Below, piece by piece: positions 1 through 9,079 of a DNA stretch of 64,000 nucleotides. The DNA is from CAWJEL01 sp964647255. GTDB lineage: Bacteria; Chloroflexota; Anaerolineae; CG2-30-64-16. A program made the translations under genes and the position numbers. The stretch covers positions 5,894 to 69,893 of the forward strand of contig CAZYGI010000013.1 of the NCBI GenBank assembly GCA_964647255.1, read 5' to 3'. The notes under the pieces were generated by a model. It was given only the letters and a program-made list of their open reading frames with translations, ran no database searches and was not told where the DNA came from. Each line of letters begins with the position of its first letter. The first letter of the stretch is position 1.

Positions 1-1772
1 ATCGTGCCCAGGGTCAAAGTGATGCCCTCGATCACCGGGCCTGTCCTGTCCAGGTGAAGCACGGCAGAGCCGACCGGTCCCCAGTTTCCCAGGGCATCCC
101 GGCCGTGGACATAGAAGATATGCCCGTCGCTTGCCAGCATCGCCAGATCGGCCGTCGAAAGGGTAATGGACACTGCCTCTGTCGGTGAGCCGTACGAACC
201 ATCGGCCGCAGACATTGCTACACCCTTGCCGGCGTCCCCCAAAGTGTCACCGAAATACTCGGCCGCCGTGATCGCTGAGATCGCGGAGGAAATCGTCGCC
301 GTCAGGACGACGCTCTCCGTCCCGTTGGTCAGGCTGGGCGTCAGGCCAGCCTGGCCGATCACTGGCCCATAGACAGGCAAGAGCTGCCGATACGCAGCCA
401 GGACGTCGAGCTGGCCGTAGCCAAAATCATTGTCCGGGCCGGCCGGTCCGAGGTCGGTTGCACTGTTGCGCAACGCAACCTCCTGTTGGGCGGCGGACAA
501 GGTCGGATAGGCGCTTAGCAGCAGCGCCAACGCCCCTGCGACGTGTGGGGCGGCCAGCGAGGTGCCTGTGGCCGTGTAGTAGCCGCCGAACAGGTCGGTG
601 GTGGTGATCTGAACTCCGGGAGCCACCAGGCTTGGATAGACTGCCCCTGCCTGGCCGCATGCCGAAAGCCCACGGCTGCTGGACGGGTAGATCTGGCCGG
701 TGTTATCCACCGCACCCACTGCAAATGCCTCCGGGTAGTTGGCCGGGCTCACGCTGCTGCCTGCACCGGGCCCGAAATTGCCCCCGGCGAACACCGGCAG
801 GATACCGGCAGCCCGGAGCGCCTGGACATCGAGCTGGAAGGCGAGATTGCAGCCCGGGCTGCCGAAAGACCACGAGTTATTGACAACTGCCGGCGCGTCG
901 GCGGTGGCCGGATTACCGTCGGGGTCGAGCAGCCACTGGAACGCTCGATGGATGGCGGTCGCAGTCGCAGTGCCGCGGTCATTGAAGATCTTAGCAGCGA
1001 TCCAGCGCGCTTGGGGCGCCGTTCCCAGCACCGTTCCGCTCCCCCCCCCGCCGACCATCACGCCCATCGTCCAGGTGCCGTGGCCGCTGCGATCGGTTGG
1101 CACAGTAGGGTGCTCACCGTAGGGATCGAACCAACTGTTTGTCCCGCCCCGCCATCGGTTGGCCAGGTCCGGGTGGGTCACGTCTACGCCGGAATCCGTG
1201 TTGGCAACAACGATCCCCTGGCCTTGAAAGCCCAGATCCCAAAGCGCCGGGGCCTTGATGGCTGCCAGGTTCGGCCCGGCGGGTGTGCCCGCCACTCCGA
1301 CGGGCGTGATCTGGATGTCATCCGGTGTGATGCTGAAGAGTTCCGAACGCGCCGCTAACTCCTGGATGACATCCGCTGTAGCCGTGACCGAGAAGCCGTT
1401 GAACACCCAGAGGTAGGTAACCTGCCCTACCTGTCCCTGAGCCTGCCGGCTGGATAGGAGTGCTCGGATTGGCCCCTGAGTTGTGTCGGCACGTGCCTGA
1501 AGCGCCTTGATCACCTTGCGCTGGCGCTCGGCGTGGTTGGTACCGGTAATCTTGGACAGATCCTCCTGCGCCTTCAGCGTCGCAATGACTGTAGTCATGC
1601 TGCCGTCCGGCAAGTTCGCCAGGGTCTGCTGTACCTCAGGAGGGATCATGGCAACCGACCGGCCCGCCGTATTCTGAGATGGCGCCACGGGCAGGGGCAT
1701 CTGCGCGCTGCCCGCGTTCGGGGAGAGGAGCAGCACAATTACCAGCACCATCAGCCCGATTTTTTGCGTCAT
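1..1772 (-). CDS. Secreted subtilisin-like serine protease (S8), 3' end off the window
   Basis: Reading down from an ATG at 1772, the frame stays open to base 1 (about 590 residues), so the C-terminus lies outside the window. Residues 1-24 form a hydrophobic signal peptide, followed by a region resembling an I9-type propeptide. The catalytic triad is visible as D193 (NTDSGVDVTHPD), H231 (SGHGTWTMG) and S405 (GTSLAAPHVAG). After the protease domain, from about residue 475, comes an Ig-like repeat with an AAEYF motif and a VHGRDALGNWGP motif. The same repeat recurs in the gene at 3017-6346. It is the last visible member of the minus-strand run of exported proteins. The family assignment is firm; the substrate is unknown. 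Confidence 0.93.
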   Translation of the reverse strand, partial: MTQKIGLMVLVIVLLLSPNAGSAQMPLPVAPSQNTAGRSVAMIPPEVQQTLANLPDGSMTTVIATLKAQEDLSKITGTNHAERQRKVIKALQARADTTQGPIRALLSSRQAQGQVGQVTYLWVFNGFSVTATADVIQELAARSELFSITPDDIQITPVGVAGTPAGPNLAAIKAPALWDLGFQGQGIVVANTDSGVDVTHPDLANRWRGGTNSWFDPYGEHPTVPTDRSGHGTWTMGVMVGGGGSGTVLGTAPQARWIAAKIFNDRGTATATAIHRAFQWLLDPDGNPATADAPAVVNNSWSFGSPGCNLAFQLDVQALRAAGILPVFAGGNFGPGAGSSVSPANYPEAFAVGAVDNTGQIYPSSSRGLSACGQAGAVYPSLVAPGVQITTTDLFGGYYTATGTSLAAPHVAGALALLLSAYPTLSAAQQEVALRNSATDLGPAGPDNDFGYGQLDVLAAYRQLLPVYGPVIGQAGLTPSLTNGTESVVLTATISSAISAITAAEYFGDTLGDAGKGVAMSAADGSYGSPTEAVSITLSTADLAMLASDGHIFYVHGRDALGNWGPVGSAVLHLDRTGPVIEGITLTLGT

Positions 1773-1883
1773 CCGTCACCGCCCAACGAAAGAAATCCGC
1801 GACCCTAGACAAAGTGTGGAGGGCAGTTCTCAAGCATCACAGCCTTCGCTACCGCCACAGCTACCGGTCATCGCCCCAAGTGA

Positions 1884-2282
1884 TTACTTCACAACCAGGG
1901 TGGCAGCCATCCCCAACTCCAAGTGCGCCGGAGTGCCACAAACCACCTTATAGGTCCCTGCCTCGCTCGGGGCGGTGAACGTTTCGGTCTTGGTCTCTCC
2001 CGGTTTTGCTTCCATCTCCCAGAAGACCTTGGCCTCGTCGTCGTCATCGAAAGGCAGCGTAACGTCCATCCCTTTCTTGAGCAATACCCATTCGTGGTCC
2101 AGGGCGCCGTCGTTCTTGAGGGTCAGTGCGACCGGCTGTCCTGCAGCGACTGTCCAGGTCGTCTTATCGAACTTGAAGTCCGTGGTGACCACGTTGAGGG
2201 TGCTCTTGGTGCTGCCGCCACAGGCTACGAGCACCAGGATACTTGTGGCTATGACACCGGTAGTGATGAACCTTTTGAACAT
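1884..2282 (-). CDS. Cupredoxin-domain lipoprotein (type 1 copper protein)
   Basis: This 132-residue protein starts at the ATG at 2282, chosen because AGGAGG lies 7 bases upstream; a longer open frame to 2366 adds only a non-conserved leader. A signal peptide ends in a lipobox (LVAC), so the protein is probably membrane-anchored outside the cytoplasm. The cupredoxin fold carries a complete type 1 copper ligand set: a His in ALDHEW, then Cys, His and Met in VVCGTPAHLELGM. It sits downstream of three multicopper-oxidase-like genes on the same strand. A role as a small electron-transfer partner for those proteins is an inference. Confidence 0.85.
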   Translation of the reverse strand: MFKRFITTGVIATSILVLVACGGSTKSTLNVVTTDFKFDKTTWTVAAGQPVALTLKNDGALDHEWVLLKKGMDVTLPFDDDDEAKVFWEMEAKPGETKTETFTAPSEAGTYKVVCGTPAHLELGMAATLVVK

Positions 2283-2349
2283 AGAACAGCCTCCTGATTT
2301 GTCTCTCCGTTTTCTCACAAGATGAGCGCCTTGCGGCCCATCTTCGTTT

Positions 2350-2889
2350 TTACTGCTGCGCGGCATATGGTCCGAAATGAGTATCGCCGATGGCGACTGA
2401 CACGGAAGTGCCAGGTTTGACGATGCCGCCGGCGTTGGGATAAAGCATGTAGCGAACCTGGCCGACTTGGACCTCTCCCATCTCCTTCATGGTGTCTTCA
2501 GGGTGCGTCAGAATTACGTCACTGCCTTCCACGACCAGATCAGGCATCAGCTTGGGATCCTTCAGCCACTCCATAGCCTTGTCCGGGTTAACCACCCGAT
2601 AGCAAAAATCAATCACGCCTCCCGCGGCAGTGATCCCGATCAAGGTGACCTGGATCCCGTAGCGTTCTGCCAACGCGCTATCCGGGACCAGGCCAGCGGA
2701 CTCGGCGCTCGTTGCGACTGGCTGGGCGGCCATTACGCTGTGCATGGCTGGCTGAACGGCCGTTGCGCTGTCAGGAGCCACGCACCCACTCAGCGCCAAC
2801 AGGTTCAGCGCTGCCAACAGCACCAACCTGATCAGAAGAACAGACGGCCTCACTGGCAGTCTGACGTTTGCAGCCGGGTTCTTCATCAT
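2350..2889 (-). CDS. Hypothetical lipoprotein
   Basis: A 179-residue protein with an N-terminal hydrophobic segment and a lipobox (LSGC), so probably a lipoprotein. AGGAG lies 7 bases before the ATG. The mature part starts with an Ala/Thr-rich linker. It then carries a compact domain of about 115 residues with a central DFCYRVVNPDKAMEWL segment and a C-terminal PGTSVSVAIGDTHFGP segment. I do not recognise the family. It lies between the Ig-repeat oxidase-like gene and the cupredoxin lipoprotein, probably in the same transcript, so it may belong to the same extracytoplasmic copper-protein set. Confidence 0.75.
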   Translation of the reverse strand: MMKNPAANVRLPVRPSVLLIRLVLLAALNLLALSGCVAPDSATAVQPAMHSVMAAQPVATSAESAGLVPDSALAERYGIQVTLIGITAAGGVIDFCYRVVNPDKAMEWLKDPKLMPDLVVEGSDVILTHPEDTMKEMGEVQVGQVRYMLYPNAGGIVKPGTSVSVAIGDTHFGPYAAQQ

Positions 2890-2903
2890 CGCATTTCTCC
2901 TAC

Positions 2904-2942
2904 CGCAGGGGAGATCGCCCGGTTGAGACGGCCTCCCCTGCG
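2904..2942. repeat. 10-bp perfect inverted repeat between genes
   Basis: CGCAGGGGAG at 2904-2913 pairs with CTCCCCTGCG at 2933-2942 around a 19-base loop. It sits in the 127-base gap after the 3017-6346 gene (read on minus) and just before the start of the next one. There is no T-run, so it is more likely an mRNA-stabilising hairpin or weak attenuator than an intrinsic terminator. Confidence 0.5.
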
Positions 2943-3016
2943 CAGATCAGATACCATTCAGACTGTAGGCCCCGCGGACAGTCAACGGGAGCCTCCAACC
3001 ATTGCGGCGCTTCAGA

Positions 3017-6000
3017 TCACGGGCCGAAGAGCGGCGACGCCGTGCGTTTGGATGCGAAGGCGTCGAAGTACATGAGCGTCGCATCCCCGGTCGCCGTGAT
3101 GCTTCCCAGGCGGGCCGCACCCGCCGAGTTGCTCGTGGCGGTGAGTGTCTGGGACAACACACCGTTCACGTAGAGCACCAGCGTGCCGGGGTTGGGGCCG
3201 CCACTGCCTACCGCCTGCCACACCACCTCAATGACATTATTGGCCGTGCCGCCGCTGATGTTGGCCCACGCAGCGTTAGTGTTGGTCGCGCCCACCTGAA
3301 CCTGCACCTGTGGGGTAGTGCCATTCAAGCGATACCGCACACGGAACGCTATCGTGCCGAACGCGTTTGACGTCGCGACAGCAAAGATGTCTTTGCCGGT
3401 AGATGTGTTGCCGTTGGGACGGAAGTAGAAGCGCGCATCGTAGATCGCAGCCACAGGGGAGAAGTTGTTTTGTAGGTAATTCGAGGCGTTGCCCTGCGCC
3501 TGCATGCCGAAAGCGCCGAACAGAGCCGCCCCAGTCGTCACGTTCAGACGACTGGTGGTCGTAGTTGAGCGACCGGACCAACTGCCGGGCAACGTCCCTG
3601 ACTCGAAGCCGTCGGTGAAGATGTTGTTCGCCGCGGTGACGGTCAACACAGCGCTGTTGACTCCGGTGCTCCAGTTGCCGGCGGCATCCCGGATGCGTGC
3701 GCGCACGGTGTACTGGTGCCCGGCTGTGAGTGAAGCGGTGGGGACGGTCGCGGACAGGCCGATGAAGGCCGTGCCGCCGCCGGTCCCCGGGTTGGTACAA
3801 GTCGTCGGGCAGACCCAGTACTCGCCGCCGGTCACACCGCTGGCGAGGCCACCGACCAGGGGATCGGTGGCACTGGTTACGGCCAGGCCTACGGAAGCTG
3901 TTCCCGCCGCGATCGAGTTCGGCGTGAGGGTAATGCCACTGAAGGTCGGCGGCGTGCGGTCGATCAGGAGGATCGTGCTGACCAGCGCGCCCCAGGTGCC
4001 GCCGGCGTCCTTGGCGTGCACGTAGATCGTGTGGTTGCCGGCAGTCAGCGCCGCGACGACTGACGCCGCGATCGTCCCGTTCAGGTTGGCCGATGGCGCC
4101 GGCGCACTGACGGTCATCACTGTGCCGGTCCCATTGGCGCCGCCCGCGTCGATGAAGTACTCACCGGATGCGATGTTGCTGTTGCCCGTGGTCACGTCGC
4201 TCGCTGCTGCACTGATCGCGACGGCCGTGTTGTTGGTCGCGCTGGGATTCAGCGCGAGACCACTGACGGCCGGTCCGACCTTATCAATCACCAGGACCGT
4301 GCTGCTGGCCGGGCCCCAGTTGCCTGGCTTATCCTTGGCGTGTACGTAGAGGGTATGGTTCCCCTGACTGAGCGCCGCGATCGTGGTCAGCGGGATATCA
4401 GCACGGCCCGTCTCGGTCAGGCTGTTGAACAAGCCGTCGCCGGCGACGAACGGGAAGCCGGCGCCATTGGCGCCCACCGTATCAATGAAGCCTTCCGCCG
4501 CGCTGATACTCGACATGCCGTCGGTGAAGGAAGCAGTCACCCGGACAGCCGGCGTGCTCGAGTTGACACCCAGCGTCCCGTTGTTCGGATTGGGCGCCGC
4601 ATTCACGCCGCTGGTCGCGGGACCGGTCTTGTCCACCGAGAGGGTGATCGTCGCGAAGGCCCCCCAGTTACCCAGCGCGTCCTTGCTGTGCACCGAGACG
4701 ACGTACGTGCCCTGAGCAAGCGCATTGACAGTGGCAGCCGGGATGGTAGCGGTGAGGCTGGCGATCGGCAGCGCGGCATTCACCACCATCACCGAGCCGG
4801 TCCCCGGGCCTCCGGCGGCGCCGATGAAGTACTCGGCCGCCTGGATGTTGCTGTTGCCGGTGAAGCGATCATCGCCGGTGGCGCTCAACGCCATGGCGAC
4901 CGAGCCATTGCCCGGGTTGGGCAACAAGCCGAGGCCAGTGGTGGTCGGGCCGCTCTTGTCCAGGTTGAGCACGACAGGATTGAAGGAGCCCCAGTTGCCG
5001 GCGGAGTCCTGCCCGTGGACGTAGACGGTGTGGTTGCCGCTCGACAAACCGGCCAGGGTCGCCGCCGCAATGGTGGCCTGGACGGCCTCTGTCGGCGAGG
5101 CAAACGCACCGGTCATGGCTGTGCCGCCTCCGTTCGCACCCGTTGTGTCAATGAAGTATTCGGCCGCCTGGATGTTCGACCCACCCGTGGCGACATCGCT
5201 AACTGAGGCGGTCAGGAGCACTGCAACTGTGCCATTTGTCGCGGCAGGGTTCAAGGTCGCTGCGCTGGTTGCCGGACCGATCGTGTCTGTTGTCGGAGGC
5301 GTCGAGGCGCCGACCGTCAGGAAAGTAAGCATGCCGCCGAAGCCCGCGATGTTGTTGTTGCGCAGCGTGAAGCTTCCATCGTACAGGGCAAACTTACTGC
5401 CGTTCATGGCCGAGGCAGGCACGGTGGCGATCACGTCCGCGGTCTGGCCGGGACCGATGGTCTCGGCGACCATCGTGTGCGAGTAGGTCGCGAGGCTGCC
5501 ATCCACGGCCACCACTGTCTGGGACATGCCTAGCAGCGCCATGGAATGGGGCTGCAAGCCCGCATTGACGTACCGCAGCAGCACCTTGTTGCCGCCGGCG
5601 GCTGTGACGATCGGAGCGGTGTTCGGATACGCCTTGCCGTTGATCAGGTAATACTTGGGCGCGTAGTCCCGCATGTCGAAGGTGGCGGGCGTCGGACGGT
5701 TGTTTAACGCCGGGTCAACCTCCCCAAGCACCACCAGCGCCTCGTCGTTGAAGGCGGTAGCCGCGTTATTGTAGGCTTGACCCGCCGTGCCGGATCGCAC
5801 GACCAGCGCGCCGTACAGGCCCAGCGCGACCTGGTGCTGTGAGTTGGATAGGAACCCGGCCTCGTACAAATAGGTGCCGGGGTTGGTGGCCGTGAAGGTG
5901 TAGGAATGCGTGCCGCCCGCGGCCGCGCCTGTCAGGTCCGGGACCATCGCCTGGCCCTGGAACATCATCGCGGTGGCTTCGGTCAGGTTATTGGTCAGGT

Positions 6001-6346
6001 TCACGGTGACCGTATTGCCCTGGTTGACGATGAGGACGGGGCCGGGCACACTCACAGGTCCGGGCGTTCCGGACGAAGGAGCGCTCTCCCCCGCATAGCC
6101 CCAGACCGTCACAGTGCTGGCATCCGGAAGCGTGATGCTGCCGGCGACGGCCCACAGATTGCAGGTCGTAGTGGTTCCCGCTGTGGTGCAGGGAGTGGCA
6201 GGCAGCGACGCCGCGAGCGGCGCCCTGACCGGCGCGAGATCCGCCGATGCCAGTGCCTCCCCATGGACCAGGCCGGCGCCGAGCAGAACCACGACCAGCA
6301 GGAGCAGGACCCCCATTCCCAACTTGTTGCGTAAGATCGTATGCAT
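3017..6346 (-). CDS. Secreted degenerate multicopper-oxidase-like protein with Ig-like repeats and LamG-like C-terminus
   Basis: 1109 residues starting at the ATG at 6346, which has AAGGAG 7 bases upstream. After a signal peptide come about 330 residues with the two-cupredoxin layout of a multicopper oxidase. The usual copper motifs are replaced: MMFQGQ stands where HxHG is expected and YLYEAG where YxHxH is expected, so it probably binds no trinuclear copper cluster. Four to five tandem Ig-like repeats of about 105 residues follow, each with an AEYFID core and a GNHTxYVHxxDxxGNWG end. The C-terminal 200 residues begin DGFESGTLPGSW and look like a concanavalin/LamG-like sandwich. It resembles the neighbouring 6385-7707 protein in its N-terminal part, so it is probably a duplicated copy turned into a binding or structural protein. 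Confidence 0.82.
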   Translation of the reverse strand: MHTILRNKLGMGVLLLLVVVLLGAGLVHGEALASADLAPVRAPLAASLPATPCTTAGTTTTCNLWAVAGSITLPDASTVTVWGYAGESAPSSGTPGPVSVPGPVLIVNQGNTVTVNLTNNLTEATAMMFQGQAMVPDLTGAAAGGTHSYTFTATNPGTYLYEAGFLSNSQHQVALGLYGALVVRSGTAGQAYNNAATAFNDEALVVLGEVDPALNNRPTPATFDMRDYAPKYYLINGKAYPNTAPIVTAAGGNKVLLRYVNAGLQPHSMALLGMSQTVVAVDGSLATYSHTMVAETIGPGQTADVIATVPASAMNGSKFALYDGSFTLRNNNIAGFGGMLTFLTVGASTPPTTDTIGPATSAATLNPAATNGTVAVLLTASVSDVATGGSNIQAAEYFIDTTGANGGGTAMTGAFASPTEAVQATIAAATLAGLSSGNHTVYVHGQDSAGNWGSFNPVVLNLDKSGPTTTGLGLLPNPGNGSVAMALSATGDDRFTGNSNIQAAEYFIGAAGGPGTGSVMVVNAALPIASLTATIPAATVNALAQGTYVVSVHSKDALGNWGAFATITLSVDKTGPATSGVNAAPNPNNGTLGVNSSTPAVRVTASFTDGMSSISAAEGFIDTVGANGAGFPFVAGDGLFNSLTETGRADIPLTTIAALSQGNHTLYVHAKDKPGNWGPASSTVLVIDKVGPAVSGLALNPSATNNTAVAISAAASDVTTGNSNIASGEYFIDAGGANGTGTVMTVSAPAPSANLNGTIAASVVAALTAGNHTIYVHAKDAGGTWGALVSTILLIDRTPPTFSGITLTPNSIAAGTASVGLAVTSATDPLVGGLASGVTGGEYWVCPTTCTNPGTGGGTAFIGLSATVPTASLTAGHQYTVRARIRDAAGNWSTGVNSAVLTVTAANNIFTDGFESGTLPGSWSGRSTTTTSRLNVTTGAALFGAFGMQAQGNASNYLQNNFSPVAAIYDARFYFRPNGNTSTGKDIFAVATSNAFGTIAFRVRYRLNGTTPQVQVQVGATNTNAAWANISGGTANNVIEVVWQAVGSGGPNPGTLVLYVNGVLSQTLTATSNSAGAARLGSITATGDATLMYFDAFASKRTASPLFGP

Positions 6347-6384
6347 GGTTAACTCCTTGTCTTCTGAGGGTTCCATCCGCCCGC

Positions 6385-7707
6385 TTACGGGCACATGTTC
6401 GGCAGTGGCGGATCAATCCGCAGATAAGTGACCGGGCCGGTCATGGTCACGCCCCAGGACGTGATCTGGTAGAGGGCGTGGTTATGGGCGATGATATAGT
6501 ACTCTCCACATTGGTTGAGTGTGGACATACCAGGGGGCATCTGGCCCATCTTGCCCAGGTAAGGACTGGCACTCCAGAACATCCCGAATGTCATGTTCGC
6601 GATGTCAGGGATAGTCACCGGGACGGGATTGGTCGCCTCGTCGTAGCCTTCGGCATCATACCATTTGAAGGTTACGTCCCAGGTCTGCCCGGGTCCGATG
6701 TTGATGGCGAACTTCTCGAAAGACAGGTCCTGGCCTCCCGGCCCTTCCAGCGGATGCCCGTCGCGGCCGATGACTTGGCCGTTGTTACCGTGGGGGTGGA
6801 AGGGGTAATCTTCGGTGCCCACATTGAGATACCGGATCATCCCAGGATAAGGATGGTAGTTCGGATCGCTCGGGGGCAGCGTGTTGTTGAACGCATGAAC
6901 GCGTGCCAGCGCGCCGTAAGGCTGGTTGGGAAGCCAGCTCGCGTAGTTGTTCGCGATGCTGTCCGGGAAACCGCGGCCGTTGATCAGCCAGTAACGCGGA
7001 TGGTAGTTGGCGATGTTATAGGGCGTCCCGTTCTGGACCGCCTGGTGTTGATACGGATCAATCTCGGAGAGCAACACCAGGAACTCCTCCCCCGAGGTGA
7101 ACTGGCTGTCGGCGCGGTTGTAGGCGAAGGTGGGGCCCATTGTCGGCCGTACGATCAGGGCGCCGAACAGGCCCATGCGCACCTGTTTTTCCGGCTGCGT
7201 GCCGGACTCATAGATGTAGGTGCCCGGGTTGGAGGCCACAAAGCTGTAGGTGATGCTCCCTCCATTCGCACCTGCGACATTCGTCATCGAGGTCAGGTTG
7301 CCGCTGCCGTCGAACTGCGGCTGCGCCGGGTTTCCGTCCGCCAGGACGTTATCTTGCCCTGGGAAGATGATCGAGGCGGCGTCTGGCAAGTTGTTCACCA
7401 GGCGGACCGTCACCGTATCGCCCTGGTTGACGCACAACACCGGGCCGGGGTGCTGGAAAGGCGCACCGGCCAACGAATAGCTCCACATAAACATCGTGTT
7501 GCCGTCCGGCAGGATGATGTCGCCCGTCCCGGTGGTCAGATTGAAAGTTGGGTTGGGGCTTGTGCCGGTCGTGCAGGCGATGCCCACCGCGGGCCCGGTC
7601 TGGGCTGCCACCGGCGTGGGTTTTGCCAACGGGGCGACCGAGAGCAACGCCACAAGCAGCACCAAGGCCAGCCCCCACCGGATCCCTTTGAGCATTGATG
7701 TACGCAT
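6385..7707 (-). CDS. Secreted multicopper-oxidase-like protein carrying HPH and HNH motifs
   Basis: 440 residues with a Sec signal peptide (residues 1-35) and AAGGAG 7 bases before the ATG. Three cupredoxin-type segments are visible. The first lacks copper ligands (IIFPGQ, TYIYESG). The C-terminal part keeps HPHG at residues 304-307 and HNH at 408-410 (IIAHNHALYQITSWG), two of the four HxH pairs needed for a trinuclear copper site. There is no HCH with a type 1 copper cysteine. The gene lies 30 bases downstream of a Tat-exported oxidase that has exactly the other two HxH pairs, so the two may work as a complex. That joint site is inferred; membership of the multicopper oxidase superfamily is well supported. 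Confidence 0.85.
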   Translation of the reverse strand: MRTSMLKGIRWGLALVLLVALLSVAPLAKPTPVAAQTGPAVGIACTTGTSPNPTFNLTTGTGDIILPDGNTMFMWSYSLAGAPFQHPGPVLCVNQGDTVTVRLVNNLPDAASIIFPGQDNVLADGNPAQPQFDGSGNLTSMTNVAGANGGSITYSFVASNPGTYIYESGTQPEKQVRMGLFGALIVRPTMGPTFAYNRADSQFTSGEEFLVLLSEIDPYQHQAVQNGTPYNIANYHPRYWLINGRGFPDSIANNYASWLPNQPYGALARVHAFNNTLPPSDPNYHPYPGMIRYLNVGTEDYPFHPHGNNGQVIGRDGHPLEGPGGQDLSFEKFAINIGPGQTWDVTFKWYDAEGYDEATNPVPVTIPDIANMTFGMFWSASPYLGKMGQMPPGMSTLNQCGEYYIIAHNHALYQITSWGVTMTGPVTYLRIDPPLPNMCP

Positions 7708-7737
7708 TCTGAGCTCCTTCTAGCGAGTATCGGGCCG

Positions 7738-9066
7738 CTATGCCCAGTCGTTCGGGAACTGCTGCGGGCCCACGCCGCTAGGGTAGACGCGCACTTCGGT
7801 CCGCTGCCCGCCATACCCGTTGCCCAGGTTATCTGTCTGGGTGTAGCGACGGTTGTAGAGCACGTAGGTATCGTAGGGGCCGGGACCCTGATAGGCCGGC
7901 GCGGTGAAGATGACGTCGAAGCTCTCGCCAGCGCCCATCGAGAGGGTGTCGGCCTCGTAGCTGGTATCGGTCCCGTCGCGCCCGCGCATCAGGGTGGCAT
8001 CCCGGCCGACCACACGCATCTTGATGCCCGGCAGGGTCATGGCGGCTTCCCGGAAGCCCAGGTTGGCGAAGCGCAGCAGCACCCGCTCACCTGCGTTGCA
8101 CCGCACCAGCGAGGAGAGCGGCTGGTACTGCAGGTGCTCGTAGCCTGGTATCGGCACCAGATCGCCGTTGGCGTCGCGGACCGGATTGAACGGGTCCACC
8201 GAGCCGTTCGGCGCGATCGTGTCAGGATAGACCCGCCCGTTTAGGAGGCTGAAGTCAGCCCGATAGTCGGACCATTCGGGCAATTGGATGTGTGCGTCGC
8301 ACCAGTGCGCTTCGGCCCAGACTTCGCTGAGGAACATGGCAAACTCGCGGTCGAAGCCGGTCGAGCCATTGCCGTCGTTGTAGGCGTATTTGCCGCTGGG
8401 GTACAGCGCCGTGTTGCCGTTCTGCGCCGGCCGGACAAAGACCAGGCCGGTCATGCCCATGTGCACGTGCTCGACGTCCTCGACGTGGCAGTGGTACATG
8501 TACGTGCCCGGCTCGTGCGGCCGGTAGACGTAGGTGAAGTTGCGGCCGATCGGCACGGAAAGCGACCCTGTCGGCTCGCCGTCGTAGAATGGGATCACGT
8601 TGCGGAAGCCGTGCCAGTGAAGCGTGTGCGAGTCCACCAGGTCAGGCCGCATCTGCAGGCCCAGGTTTGTGAGCTGAAGGTGAAACTCGTTGCTGCCGTT
8701 GTACTGGTTGACCCAGAAGATCGGCGCGTTGTGCTGCGCATGCATCTTCTGGGCGCTGATCTGCGTCGCATTTAGCCCTGTGATATTGCGGAAGCCGAAG
8801 ATGTAGGTCGTAAACGGCGCTTGCGCGTACGGGTCCGGATGATAGAACCCGATCGGCGGCGTGGGCGGCAGGGAAATCCAGCCGTCCGTGCCGGCAAAGT
8901 ACAAGTCCGGCGGCCGATCCGCGGCCTCCACGACGCCAACCGGCGCGAGCAACCGGTTCAGGCGCCCTGGCACCAGGCTCGCGCCTGCGGTCAGCAAGGC
9001 GGCGCCACCAGCCAGCTTCAGGAAGTCGCGCCGGCTGAAACCGTGGGAAAATGACTTCGTGCTCAT
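7738..9066 (-). CDS. Tat-exported multicopper oxidase with HWHG and HCH motifs
   Basis: 442 residues beginning with a twin-arginine signal (SRRDFLK at 11-17), so the protein is exported folded. GAGGAG lies 8 bases before the ATG. The N-terminal cupredoxin domain has HWHG at residues 150-153 and YHCHVEDVEH at 191-200 followed by VHMGM. These provide two HxH pairs plus a Cys-His-Met set typical of a type 1 copper site. The second cupredoxin domain (from about residue 300) has no HxH motif, so a trinuclear site cannot be completed from this chain alone unless it oligomerises with another protein. The next gene supplies the missing pairs. The substrate is unknown; organic substrates, Cu(I), Mn(II) or Fe(II) are all possible for the family. 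Confidence 0.9.
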   Translation of the reverse strand: MSTKSFSHGFSRRDFLKLAGGAALLTAGASLVPGRLNRLLAPVGVVEAADRPPDLYFAGTDGWISLPPTPPIGFYHPDPYAQAPFTTYIFGFRNITGLNATQISAQKMHAQHNAPIFWVNQYNGSNEFHLQLTNLGLQMRPDLVDSHTLHWHGFRNVIPFYDGEPTGSLSVPIGRNFTYVYRPHEPGTYMYHCHVEDVEHVHMGMTGLVFVRPAQNGNTALYPSGKYAYNDGNGSTGFDREFAMFLSEVWAEAHWCDAHIQLPEWSDYRADFSLLNGRVYPDTIAPNGSVDPFNPVRDANGDLVPIPGYEHLQYQPLSSLVRCNAGERVLLRFANLGFREAAMTLPGIKMRVVGRDATLMRGRDGTDTSYEADTLSMGAGESFDVIFTAPAYQGPGPYDTYVLYNRRYTQTDNLGNGYGGQRTEVRVYPSGVGPQQFPNDWA

Positions 9067-9079
9067 CTACACATCTCCT

